21,765 bases of DNA from Victivallales bacterium (GTDB lineage: Bacteria > Verrucomicrobiota > Lentisphaeria > Oligosphaerales > Oligosphaeraceae). This document shows, one piece after another, positions 15,082-21,765 of the stretch. Made by a program: the position numbers and the translations under genes. The stretch covers positions 1 through 21,765 of the forward strand of contig JAGCSE010000126.1 of the NCBI GenBank assembly GCA_017964325.1, in the 5' to 3' direction. How positions within the stretch are numbered: the stretch's first letter is position 1; every line of letters starts with the position of its first letter. The notes below the pieces were generated by a model. The model was given only the letters and a program-made list of their open reading frames with translations, searched no databases and had not been told where the DNA came from.

Positions 15082-17340
15082 TTAAGGCTTCATAAGCCTC
15101 TGCACCAATCCCGTCTCCCTTTGAGACGGGCGGTCGTTGCGCAACGCCATACCTAATGCACGGCGCGTGCCAATCATGATCAGCAACTTCTTCGCACGTG
15201 TCATGCCTGTGTATATCAAATTGCGCTGCAACATGATGAAATGCTGCGTCAAAACAGGCATGATTACGACTGGATATTCACTGCCCTGCGATTTGTGGAC
15301 TGTCACGGCGTATGCCAAAAGTAATTGGTCACAGTCCATCTGGCTGTATTCCACCACGCCTGAATCAAATTGCACCGTGAAAACTTTCGTTGCATTATCA
15401 ACAAACAGCACACGGCCCATTTCGCCGTTGAAAACGCCTTTTTCGTAGTTATTGCGCGTCTGCATGACACGATCGCCCGTACGGAACATCCGTCCGCCTG
15501 ATTGGAACGACTCCTTGTATCCATCCGATGGATTCAATGCCGCCTGCAGGCGGCTATTCATCGCCAACGTCCCGCAGTCGCCTTTCCGCATCGGCGACAA
15601 CACCTGCACATCGTTCATCGAATCGAAACCAAACACTTTCGGAATACGATCCACAATCAACTTGCAGATCAAATCCGCAGCACGTGCGCTGTCGGGCTGC
15701 TCCACCCAGTAGAAATCCGCCTTGACCGTCGGCGGAACTGGCCGCAAATCTGGCATTCGTCCAACATTCACCAAATGCGCGTTCGTCACAATGCGGCTGC
15801 CGTCCGCTTGGCGGTATATTTCCGTAAGTTCCGTAACCGCAACCATTCGCGAAACAATCAAATCATGCAGCACCGCGCCTGGCCCAACCGATGGCAACTG
15901 ATCTTTATCTCCCACCAGCACAACACTCGTTCCAGGCCGCACAGCCTTAAACAAACTGCTCGCCAACGGCGTGTCCAACATCGAAATTTCATCGACGATC
16001 AGCAAATCGCACGGCAACGGATTTTCTTCGTCATGGAAGAACTTTCGTGTCTGCACATCCCATTTCAACAGACGATGAATCGTCTGCGCCTCCACTCCAG
16101 TCGCCTCGCCGAGCCGCTTCGCGGCGCGCCCAGTCGGAGCCGCCAATGCAAGCCGCCTTCCAAGCAATTTCGCGCAGGCCACAATCTGCCCGACGACCGT
16201 CGTCTTGCCGACGCCAGGGCCGCCTGTAATGATGCTAAAACCATAGTGGAACGCCCATTCCACTGCCTGCCGTTGCTGTCGATTCAACCGCGCAAAACCA
16301 TCTCCAAGCCTATCCGTCGGCAACGGTCTGTCCATACCGCGGCCATTTCGCAGAAGAACTGCAACCGCCTGCGCCAAATCCGTTTCCGCCGCATACAGCC
16401 ATCGCAGATAGAAACGCGGCTCCGCATTCGCGCCAAAAATCGTTGTTTCTGAAATCACTTTGTTTTCAGAAAGTGCGATGGACAGTCCCTGCTCCGCCCG
16501 TTCACGACCTACGTCCAGAATTTCGGCGGCAGCGGCAAGCAATTTGTCTCGCGTCATGCAAACATGACCGTCTTGCGACGCCTCCTCCAACGCATGCACG
16601 ACTCCCGCACACAGTCGAATCGGCGCATCTGGCTTTACATCCATCTTCGCGGCAATTCTGTCCGCCGTCAGAAAACCAATTCCATCAACATCTTCCGCCA
16701 ACCGATATGGATTTCGCCGTACGACTTCCGCCGCCGCTCCAAGTCCGTATGCGCGAATGACACGATTGCAATAGGCTGGAGTCAGCCCAAGCCCTTGCAG
16801 AAAAACACGCGTCCCACGTTCTTCGCTCTGCGAACGCCACGCCTCCCGTATTTCCGCAATACGCTTCACACCAATGCCTGGAACTTCCTTCAGACGTTCC
16901 GTGTAATTATCGAGAATATCCAGCGTGTCCAGACCGAATTTATCGACAATCCTCTCGGCATAGACTTCTCCAATACCTGGTAAAACACCGCTGGCTAAAT
17001 ACTTACGGATTCCCGCCTCGGAACTTGGCAACACCGCTTTGTAGGATGTCACGCGAAATTGGTTGCCGTGTTCAGGATGCCGTTCCCAACGGCCTTCGGC
17101 CTCAATCTCCTGCCCTTCCATCAAGCCAGGCATCATGCCGACAATCGTCTGCTCGCTGCCATGCGAGTCCGTCAGGCGGAACACGGAATACTGCCCGTCA
17201 GGACTCGCATACACAACGCGTTTGATCTGCCCGCGAATATGATGCAGGGCAACCGACACGTCGTCATCGCCGCCATTCTCCGCGCCATCGCCGAACAGCG
17301 GCAATTCATCATTCAATTGGTTGTCATCGTCAAAAGGCAC
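15082..17340 (-). CDS. recD2: ATP-dependent RecD-like DNA helicase (RecD2)
   Basis: A 752-residue superfamily-1 5'-3' DNA helicase of the RecD2 type, which works without RecBC. An N-terminal OB-like region (about 30-105) precedes helix-hairpin-helix motifs at LPGIGEVYAERI (120-131), VPGIGVKRIAEI (153-164) and DVDGIGFLTADRI (217-229). Walker A GGPGVGKTT is at 373-381 and Walker B IVDEIS at 448-453. Motif III is VLVGDKDQLPSVGPGAVL. The late block AYAVTVHKSQGSEYP and the TGMTRAKK motif complete the set. The first 28 residues are acidic and likely disordered. The start is GTG at 17340; an in-frame stop lies a few codons upstream. It follows the anti-sigma gene by 25 bases, so it may be co-transcribed with the sigma operon. 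RecD2 is linked to repair and fork processing. Confidence 0.95.
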   Translation of the reverse strand: MPFDDDNQLNDELPLFGDGAENGGDDDVSVALHHIRGQIKRVVYASPDGQYSVFRLTDSHGSEQTIVGMMPGLMEGQEIEAEGRWERHPEHGNQFRVTSYKAVLPSSEAGIRKYLASGVLPGIGEVYAERIVDKFGLDTLDILDNYTERLKEVPGIGVKRIAEIREAWRSQSEERGTRVFLQGLGLTPAYCNRVIRAYGLGAAAEVVRRNPYRLAEDVDGIGFLTADRIAAKMDVKPDAPIRLCAGVVHALEEASQDGHVCMTRDKLLAAAAEILDVGRERAEQGLSIALSENKVISETTIFGANAEPRFYLRWLYAAETDLAQAVAVLLRNGRGMDRPLPTDRLGDGFARLNRQQRQAVEWAFHYGFSIITGGPGVGKTTVVGQIVACAKLLGRRLALAAPTGRAAKRLGEATGVEAQTIHRLLKWDVQTRKFFHDEENPLPCDLLIVDEISMLDTPLASSLFKAVRPGTSVVLVGDKDQLPSVGPGAVLHDLIVSRMVAVTELTEIYRQADGSRIVTNAHLVNVGRMPDLRPVPPTVKADFYWVEQPDSARAADLICKLIVDRIPKVFGFDSMNDVQVLSPMRKGDCGTLAMNSRLQAALNPSDGYKESFQSGGRMFRTGDRVMQTRNNYEKGVFNGEMGRVLFVDNATKVFTVQFDSGVVEYSQMDCDQLLLAYAVTVHKSQGSEYPVVIMPVLTQHFIMLQRNLIYTGMTRAKKLLIMIGTRRALGMALRNDRPSQRETGLVQRLMKP

Positions 17341-17365
17341 AATCCATCTGCCTGTCAGTTAAAAC

Positions 17366-18331
17366 TTATTTCCGTACACCGACCAACAGATAATTTACCT
17401 TCTTTCCTGTAAATTCAACATATTTCGACTCATTTGGCTGTGGCAAAAACGGTGATACGAGCGCCCATTTCATGCCGCTGAACCGATCGACCAACTGCTG
17501 AAGCTCTTTGTCCGAAATGCCTAAGAACAAGGCGCGGACGCTGTTAGGATCCTGTTCATCGAACTCAATCTGGTATTTGCCCGTGGCATCAAGGCGATGC
17601 AGCTCCGCAAGCGCAAGGTCGTAGTTGTCGATGTTCCACACATGGCGGATGTTGTCCTGCAACTGCATCGTCCGCATCATGCGACCACTACGACCATAAC
17701 CACCGCCGCGACTGCCGACCGCACGCAAATCCTGTGTCGAAACGCCGCCGTTCAGCATCAGTTCACTGCTTCGCTGAACAATCGGCGGTTCTTCATGGAC
17801 GACTGGCTCCGCTTCGTTCAACGTAATCATCATCGAATTGGCTTCTGGAACGACTTTGTTGCTCTCTTCCCTTGGTATCATCTCCTCAACAGGTGCCTTT
17901 GTATTACTTAAAGTAGCAACCAACACACTATTCGACGGCGACGACAATGTATCTTCCGATGACAGTCTGCTCAGCCAGACGCCACCAGCCAGCAACACTG
18001 CCGCCGACGCGGCAACCGCCATCGCCACACGCGACCAAACCTCCGCCTTCCGCCACCATGGGAACGGACGAATCGCTTCGCGCCGACCAGGCGTATGGCA
18101 CGCGACGATAATCCGCCCCGCCAGCCCTTTAGGCGGTTCACACAAATGGCCGACCATTTCGTCCACCTGACGGTAGCCAGCTACAATTTTCCCGCATTCC
18201 GTGCACACGGCCACATGTGCGGCAACGTCACGCCAATGGCCTTCCGACGCCAGCCCCAATTTTTCCATGTCCACGAATTCGCTTAGAAGTTCACGTGACG
18301 GACAATCTGTCTTTTCAACATTCATGCTCAT
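17366..18331 (-). CDS. Membrane anti-sigma factor with zinc-finger (ZAS-type) N-terminus
   Basis: A 321-residue partner for the ECF sigma factor encoded just upstream; the two genes overlap by four bases. The cytoplasmic N-terminus carries the H-x3-C-x2-C motif at His39, Cys43 and Cys46, with Cys10 upstream as a possible fourth ligand. That is the zinc-bound anti-sigma domain that holds the sigma factor. One transmembrane helix follows at about 101-121 (RVAMAVAASAAVLLAGGVWL). Outside are a Glu/Val-rich linker (about 135-195), a short Gly/Arg patch (SRGGGYGRSGR) and a ~90-residue globular C-terminal domain from NIDNYDLALAELHRL to the end. I do not recognise that domain. It may sense the envelope signal or be cut by a protease. 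Confidence 0.85.
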   Translation of the reverse strand: MSMNVEKTDCPSRELLSEFVDMEKLGLASEGHWRDVAAHVAVCTECGKIVAGYRQVDEMVGHLCEPPKGLAGRIIVACHTPGRREAIRPFPWWRKAEVWSRVAMAVAASAAVLLAGGVWLSRLSSEDTLSSPSNSVLVATLSNTKAPVEEMIPREESNKVVPEANSMMITLNEAEPVVHEEPPIVQRSSELMLNGGVSTQDLRAVGSRGGGYGRSGRMMRTMQLQDNIRHVWNIDNYDLALAELHRLDATGKYQIEFDEQDPNSVRALFLGISDKELQQLVDRFSGMKWALVSPFLPQPNESKYVEFTGKKVNYLLVGVRK

Positions 18332-18903
18332 AATCCCAGTTTGCTCCGTAATTCTTCTCGTGCGCGGTTGATTCTCGATTTAATCGTCCCCAGCTTGCAA
18401 CCAAGCATGGTGGCGATGTCTTCATAGCTCATTTCCTTCACGTTACGTAAGATCAACGCTTCTCGGTAGGCTTCTGGCAGTGCCGCCATCGCCTCCTGTG
18501 TACGGCGTTCCAATTCGGAAAAACGCAACGCTTCATCCGGTGCCATCCGTTCGTCAGGAGCCTCGAAGAACAAGGCGTTGTCGCCGTCCGTCCCGTCTAT
18601 CGGGGCGTTCAAACTGGATGTGACCTTGCTGCCACGGCATTTGTTCCAGCGATATTTGTTTTTCGCCAAATTTGTGACAATGCGGTACATCCACGTCGTG
18701 AACTCCGAATCTCCGCGAAAATTCGGCAAAGCGTGGTGAATGCGTATAAACGCATCCTGCGCCACCTCCTGCGCATCCTCCCTGCTGCCCAGAATGCCAT
18801 ACGCGATGCCGTATGCACGACTGGTATGCTTCCTGACCAGTTGGTCGAACGCCAGTTCGTCGCCGCTCTTGAAACGCTCGATTAATTGTTGATCTTCGTT
18901 CAT
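18328..18903 (-). CDS. ECF-family RNA polymerase sigma factor
   Basis: A 191-residue extracytoplasmic-function sigma-70 factor. Region 2 spans about residues 8-85: LIERFKSGDELAFDQLVRKH, then DAQEVAQDAFIRIHHALPNF and FTTWMYRIVTNLAKNKYR for core binding and -10 recognition. A variable linker (about 86-128) follows. Region 4 (about 129-188) has ALPEAYREALILRNVKEMSYEDIATMLGCKLGTIKSRINRAREEL, the helix-turn-helix for the -35. It is encoded with its anti-sigma factor (ATGA overlap) and, 25 bases later, recD2. Upstream is a sigma-E-like promoter, which implies autoregulation. The predicted transcription start is almost at the ATG, and no Shine-Dalgarno sequence is present, so translation may be leaderless. 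Confidence 0.93.
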   Translation of the reverse strand: MNEDQQLIERFKSGDELAFDQLVRKHTSRAYGIAYGILGSREDAQEVAQDAFIRIHHALPNFRGDSEFTTWMYRIVTNLAKNKYRWNKCRGSKVTSSLNAPIDGTDGDNALFFEAPDERMAPDEALRFSELERRTQEAMAALPEAYREALILRNVKEMSYEDIATMLGCKLGTIKSRINRAREELRSKLGL

Positions 18904-18910
18904 GGATTAT

Positions 18911-18938
18911 TTAGACATGAAAACTGTCTGACAGTTCC
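18911..18938 (-). promoter_or_regulatory. Sigma-E-type (ECF) promoter of the sigma operon
   Basis: On the minus strand GGAACT (18938-18933) and GTCTAA (18916-18911) are 16 bases apart, matching the GGAACTT/GGTCTAA pattern recognised by RpoE-like sigma factors. The -10 ends only seven bases before the ATG of the ECF sigma gene, so the transcript would start at or next to the start codon. Confidence 0.6.
18922..18936. promoter_or_regulatory. 15-bp palindrome over the ECF promoter
   Basis: AACTGTC-T-GACAGTT is a perfect inverted repeat with 7-bp arms around one central base. It covers most of the spacer and four bases of the -35 hexamer, the position of a repressor operator. No regulator gene is obvious nearby. 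Confidence 0.5.
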
Positions 18939-18979
18939 GATTTTTTGCAAAAAAAGGAAAGAATTGGTTGAGAAAAAAG

Positions 18980-19017
18980 AAAAAGCGCAACTGGCCTTTC
19001 CTCCAGTCGCGCTTTTT
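18980..19017 (-). terminator. Intrinsic terminator after tpiA
   Basis: In minus-strand RNA an arm of 15 bases (19017-19003) pairs fully with 18994-18980 across an 8-base loop, counting one G-U pair, and is followed by a T-rich tail. In plus-strand RNA the same position is an A-C mismatch, so it fits the tpiA direction. It insulates the pgk/tpiA genes from the ECF promoter about 40 bases further on. Confidence 0.85.
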
Positions 19018-19044
19018 ATCATCGCTTAAGCCACGTCGTCCAAA

Positions 19045-19821
19045 TTACTTGACGCTCTTGACAATGGCCAGGAAATCAGCCGCTTTCAGAGCAGCGCCAC
19101 CAATCAGGCCGCCGTCGATGTCGGGCTGTGCAAGCAGACCGGCCGCGTTGGCGGGCTTCATGCTGCCGCCGTACAGGATGCGGGTGTTTTCCGCAACACA
19201 CGGGCAGGAGAACATGGATTTCAACAGACCGCGAACGAACGCATGTACTTCCTGGGCCTGCTCATCCGTCGCAACTTTGCCCGTACCAATCGCCCAGACG
19301 GGCTCGTAGGCCAACACGATGTTCTTCATGTCTTCAGCCGTCAAATCGGCCAACGCGCCGCGGACCTGACGCTCGATAACAGCTTTCGTCTGATCGTTAT
19401 CGCGTTCAGTCAACGTCTCGCCAATGCAGACGATGCAAACCAAACCATGCTTCAAGGCGGCTTTGATGCGCTTGTTGACGGTTTCGTCCGTCTCGCCGAA
19501 ATACTGGCGGCGTTCGCTATGGCCGATGATGACGTGCGTCACGCCCGTCTCGTTCAGCATGGCGCCGCTGATTTCGCCCGTGAACGCGCCTTTTTCTTCC
19601 CAATGGATGTTCTGGGCGCCGACTTTCAACGGCGTGCCTTTCGCTTCGGCGATCACGGCGCTCAACGTCGTGAACGGCGGGCAAACGACGACTTCGGGGG
19701 CGTTTTCGCAGCAGCAGCACTTGCCGTCGCACTGGGCCTTCATGTCTTTGATCAACGCAACGCCTTCGGCGGCCGTGTTGTTCATCTTCCAGTTGCCGGC
19801 GATCATATATTTTCTAGCCAT
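19045..19821 (-). CDS. tpiA: Triose-phosphate isomerase with an unusual cysteine cluster
   Basis: A 258-residue TIM-barrel glycolytic enzyme interconverting dihydroxyacetone phosphate and glyceraldehyde-3-phosphate. All catalytic residues are visible: Lys12 in GNWKMN, His101 in VIIGHSERR and Glu173 in AYEPVWAIGTG. The phosphate-binding GGS is in LYGGSMKPANA near the end. Odd feature: residues 31-38 read CDGKCCCC, five cysteines in eight residues between helix 1 and the second strand, where the family usually has a short variable loop. At DNA level four consecutive TGC codons suggest triplet expansion. A good ribosome site AAGGA lies nine bases before the ATG. It is downstream of pgk but separated from it by a hairpin and a possible promoter of its own. 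Confidence 0.97.
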   Translation of the reverse strand: MARKYMIAGNWKMNNTAAEGVALIKDMKAQCDGKCCCCENAPEVVVCPPFTTLSAVIAEAKGTPLKVGAQNIHWEEKGAFTGEISGAMLNETGVTHVIIGHSERRQYFGETDETVNKRIKAALKHGLVCIVCIGETLTERDNDQTKAVIERQVRGALADLTAEDMKNIVLAYEPVWAIGTGKVATDEQAQEVHAFVRGLLKSMFSCPCVAENTRILYGGSMKPANAAGLLAQPDIDGGLIGGAALKAADFLAIVKSVK

Positions 19822-19844
19822 GGTTCTTTTTCCTTATTTATTAT

Positions 19845-19873
19845 ATTATAAAATTTTACAATTTACGCCTAAA
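19845..19873 (-). promoter_or_regulatory. Possible tpiA promoter
   Basis: A perfect TATAAT (19850-19845) stands 17 bases after TTTAGG (19873-19868) on the minus strand, directly downstream of the pgk-tpiA hairpin. The -35 is weak and the surroundings are AT-rich. Confidence 0.35.
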
Positions 19874-19874
19874 A

Positions 19875-19913
19875 CTAAAAGCCTAAAGCCATGCATTCGC
19901 TTTAGGCTTTTAG
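19875..19913 (-). terminator. Strong hairpin between pgk and tpiA
   Basis: A perfect 15-bp stem (19875-19889 with 19899-19913) encloses a 9-base loop. On the minus strand the stem ends in TTTTAG and is followed by TTTTA, making it a likely intrinsic terminator or 3'-end stabiliser for pgk mRNA. It could set unequal expression of pgk and tpiA. Confidence 0.65.
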
Positions 19914-19943
19914 CTTTCAGCTTTAAGCTCCGCGAAGCGGGAA

Positions 19944-21203
19944 TTATTTATCATCGAGGGCGTCGCAGCCGGGCAGAACTTTGCCTTCGAGGAACTCGAG
20001 GCTCGCGCCACCGCCAGTGGAGATGTGGGACATCTTGCTGGCAAGACCGCTCTTGTTCACGGCGCTGACGGAGTCACCGCCGCCGATGATGCTGACGGCG
20101 TCGCTGTCCGCGACAGCCTTGCAGACGCCCATCGTGCCAGCCGCAAACTTGGACATTTCGAAGCAACCCATCGGGCCGTTCCAGACGACCGTCTTGGCCT
20201 GCGCGATTTCAGCGGCATAGGCGGCGACCGTCTTCGGGCCGATGTCGAGAGCCATCCAGTCGGCGGGGATGTCGTCGCCGACAACCTGCGTGTTGGCGTC
20301 ATCCGCGAACTTGTCGGCGGCGACGTTGTCGAGCGGGAGGAGGAATTTCACGCCGGCGGCCTTGGCGGCTTCCAACGTGGCCTTCGCGGTGTCGAGCAGT
20401 TCGTCTTCGCAGAGGGACTTGCCGATATTGTGGCCCTGTGCCTTCAGGAACGTGTAGGCCATGCCGCCGCCGATGAGGATCGTGTTGACCTTCTTCATGA
20501 GGTTCTGGAGGACTTCCAGCTTGCCGGAGACCTTCGCGCCGCCGATGATGGCGACGAACGGACGCTGCGGCTCTTCAACCGCCTTGCCCAGATAATCCAA
20601 TTCCTTCTGCATCAGGAAGCCGGCGACGCACGGGCCGCCTTTGGCTTTCATAAACTTGCAGATGGAAGCGGTGGAGGCGTGGTCACGGTGGGCCGTGCCG
20701 AACGCGTCGTTGACATAGACGTCGCCGTAGCTGGCCAATTTCTCAGCCATGGCGGCTTTCTTCTTCTTCATTTCAGCCTTCTTGGCGGCGTATTCTTCAT
20801 CGCTCATGCCTTCGGCCTGCTTCGCCTTGCCTTCTTCGGCCTTGTAGAAGCGGGTGTTTTCCAGCATCAGGATTTCGCCGGGCTTCAGGGCCGCCGCTTC
20901 CGCGTCAGCAGCCATGCAGTCAGCGGCGAATTTGACTTCTTTGCCAAGCTGTTTCGCCAGATAGTCGGCGACGGGCTTCAGGCTGAATTCCTTTTCATAG
21001 CCCTTGCCGCTGGGACGGCCGAGATGGCTCATCAGAATCAGAGCGGCGCCCTGTTCGAGGATGTATTTAATCGTCGGCAGAGCGGCCTGGACGCGGGTAT
21101 CGTCCGTGATGACCTGCTGGTCGTTCAGCGGGACGTTGAAGTCAACGCGCATCACAACTTTCTTGCCTTTCACGCAAATGTCTTTCACAGTCTTCTTGTT
21201 CAT
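19944..21203 (-). CDS. pgk: Phosphoglycerate kinase
   Basis: A 419-residue glycolytic kinase that makes ATP from 1,3-bisphosphoglycerate. The N-domain substrate motifs are [11 protein letters not shown] (16-26), HLGRPSGK (60-67) and LENTRFYK (114-121). The C-domain has [15 protein letters not shown] and the terminal [11 protein letters not shown] with [16 protein letters not shown]. Residues about 121-152 form a Lys/Ala/Glu-rich insertion ([12 protein letters not shown] through [12 protein letters not shown]) some 20 residues longer than usual, predicted as a charged surface helix; this explains why the protein exceeds the common ~395 residues. The ribosome site GGAG is at 21215-21212, eight bases before the ATG. 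A housekeeping-type promoter lies about 75 bases upstream. Confidence 0.97.
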   Translation of the reverse strand: MNKKTVKDICVKGKKVVMRVDFNVPLNDQQVITDDTRVQAALPTIKYILEQGAALILMSHLGRPSGKGYEKEFSLKPVADYLAKQLGKEVKFAADCMAADAEAAALKPGEILMLENTRFYKAEEGKAKQAEGMSDEEYAAKKAEMKKKKAAMAEKLASYGDVYVNDAFGTAHRDHASTASICKFMKAKGGPCVAGFLMQKELDYLGKAVEEPQRPFVAIIGGAKVSGKLEVLQNLMKKVNTILIGGGMAYTFLKAQGHNIGKSLCEDELLDTAKATLEAAKAAGVKFLLPLDNVAADKFADDANTQVVGDDIPADWMALDIGPKTVAAYAAEIAQAKTVVWNGPMGCFEMSKFAAGTMGVCKAVADSDAVSIIGGGDSVSAVNKSGLASKMSHISTGGGASLEFLEGKVLPGCDALDDK

Positions 21204-21278
21204 CGATTTTTCTCCGATTGGCTTGGGGTTGATTTGGCTTTTCTCGTTGCCGATAATATCTTCGATTCTCTATTCCTT

Positions 21279-21307
21279 AATATAATACGCGAAGCCGCTT
21301 TTGTCCA
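21279..21307 (-). promoter_or_regulatory. Housekeeping-type promoter of pgk
   Basis: On the minus strand TGGACA (21307-21302) and TATATT (21284-21279) are 17 bases apart, each five of six to consensus. It lies after the stop of the upstream gene and gives a leader of about 70 bases before the pgk start. Confidence 0.5.
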
Positions 21308-21323
21308 TTTTTGTCATGGTATT

Positions 21324-21764
21324 TCAACAATCGCAGACTTCCGTCAGGCAATATTTGAAGAGAACGGCCGGTTCCCGCTGGAAACACTTGCCGTTCGTGA
21401 AGTCCGGAATCGCCACAGGCATGCTGCCCATGGCGACGGAATCTTCGCTCAGGCAGGTCACCGCCATCCATGCCGCCGTGTCGTAAACTTCGATCGGCGT
21501 TTGAGTTCCGGCCTTGACGGCTTCCACATAGGCGCGCAGGACGAGATAGTCCATGCCGCCGTGACCGCCCTTCACGCCTTCCGTGCGATACCACTTCCAA
21601 AGCGGATGCTCATATTTTTCATAGTAGTTGTTGAGGCTATCCCACTCGTCCGCCTTAGGGCTGACGCCTTCCAGATAGACGGCGTATTTGTCCTCCATCC
21701 AAATACCCTTCGTCCCTTCGATGCGGTTGCCGCGGCTGTAGGGGCGCGGAAGCGATGTATCATG
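21324..21764 (-). CDS. GH109-like / Gfo-Idh-MocA protein, C-terminal part (5' cut by window)
   Basis: The frame is open to the right window edge, so the visible ~146 residues are a C-terminal fragment, not a gene starting at the internal ATG 21698. Diagnostic stretches are PYSRGNRIEGTKGIWMED just inside the edge, then GGHGGMDYLVLRAYVEAVKAG and YDTAAWMAVTCLSEDSVAMG. These match the C-terminal domain of Gfo/Idh/MocA proteins, most closely the GH109 group that removes N-acetylgalactosamine by an NAD-dependent oxidation-elimination mechanism. The NAD-binding domain and any signal peptide lie outside the window, so enzyme and location cannot be confirmed. It is co-directional with pgk, 120 bases upstream of it. 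Confidence 0.75.
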   Translation of the reverse strand, partial: HDTSLPRPYSRGNRIEGTKGIWMEDKYAVYLEGVSPKADEWDSLNNYYEKYEHPLWKWYRTEGVKGGHGGMDYLVLRAYVEAVKAGTQTPIEVYDTAAWMAVTCLSEDSVAMGSMPVAIPDFTNGKCFQREPAVLFKYCLTEVCDC

Positions 21765-21765
21765 C

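Noticed and set aside
15502..16452. Plus-strand open frame of 316 codons inside recD2
   Set aside because: Composition is Arg/Gln/His-rich, as expected of an antisense shadow, and recD2 on the other strand has every helicase motif.
21277..21600. Minus-strand open frame of 107 codons at the right end
   Set aside because: It overlaps, in another frame, the clear Gfo/Idh/MocA-type C-terminus and has no family resemblance.

Overview
This window looks like a chromosomal segment of a Gram-negative bacterium, most probably from the PVC superphylum (Lentisphaerota/Kiritimatiellota-like). That placement is an inference. It rests on a ThuA-like protein and a GH109/Gfo-Idh-MocA-type protein beside ordinary housekeeping genes, on an FtsQ-like gene with no division/cell-wall genes beside it in this window, and on weak or absent Shine-Dalgarno sequences ahead of many genes. 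I see no tRNA, rRNA, CRISPR array, insertion sequence or phage gene. No gap between genes exceeds about 215 bases.

Layout. Bases 1-1785 (+) hold two adjacent alpha/beta hydrolases, the first cut by the window edge. Bases 1833-2204 (-) encode a small Gln/Pro-rich lipoprotein whose leader contains an attenuator-like hairpin plus U-tract. Bases 2419-8445 (+) carry miaA, rimO, an FtsQ-like gene, cysS and a THUMP-type RNA methyltransferase gene: tRNA/ribosome modification and translation plus one division gene. Bases 8442-10154 (+) encode an unusual fusion of an S66 LD-carboxypeptidase and a serine esterase. Bases 10256-15025 (+) carry an RNase II/R-family exonuclease, a PaaK-type CoA ligase, a ThuA-like protein and an HD-domain protein. 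From 15082 to the end everything is on the minus strand. In transcription order it is a partial GH109-like gene, pgk and tpiA, then an ECF sigma factor, its membrane anti-sigma factor and recD2.

Regulation visible in sequence. The ECF sigma gene is preceded by a sigma-E-type promoter (GGAACT, 16 bp, GTCTAA) lying so close to the start codon that the mRNA could be leaderless, with a 15-bp palindrome over the -35 and spacer. pgk has a good housekeeping-type promoter. A strong hairpin separates pgk from tpiA, and tpiA has its own TATAAT. Clear intrinsic terminators end tpiA and lie between the convergent HD-domain and recD2 genes.

The most unusual element is a family of intergenic arrays built on a strict 9-bp period with a CTAG core: seven units at 7398, eleven at 14369, and a degenerate one at 3411-3474. 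In the 7398 array the CTAG cores stay in phase while the five-base linkers differ, which is not what recent tandem duplication leaves. I do not know a described element that matches.
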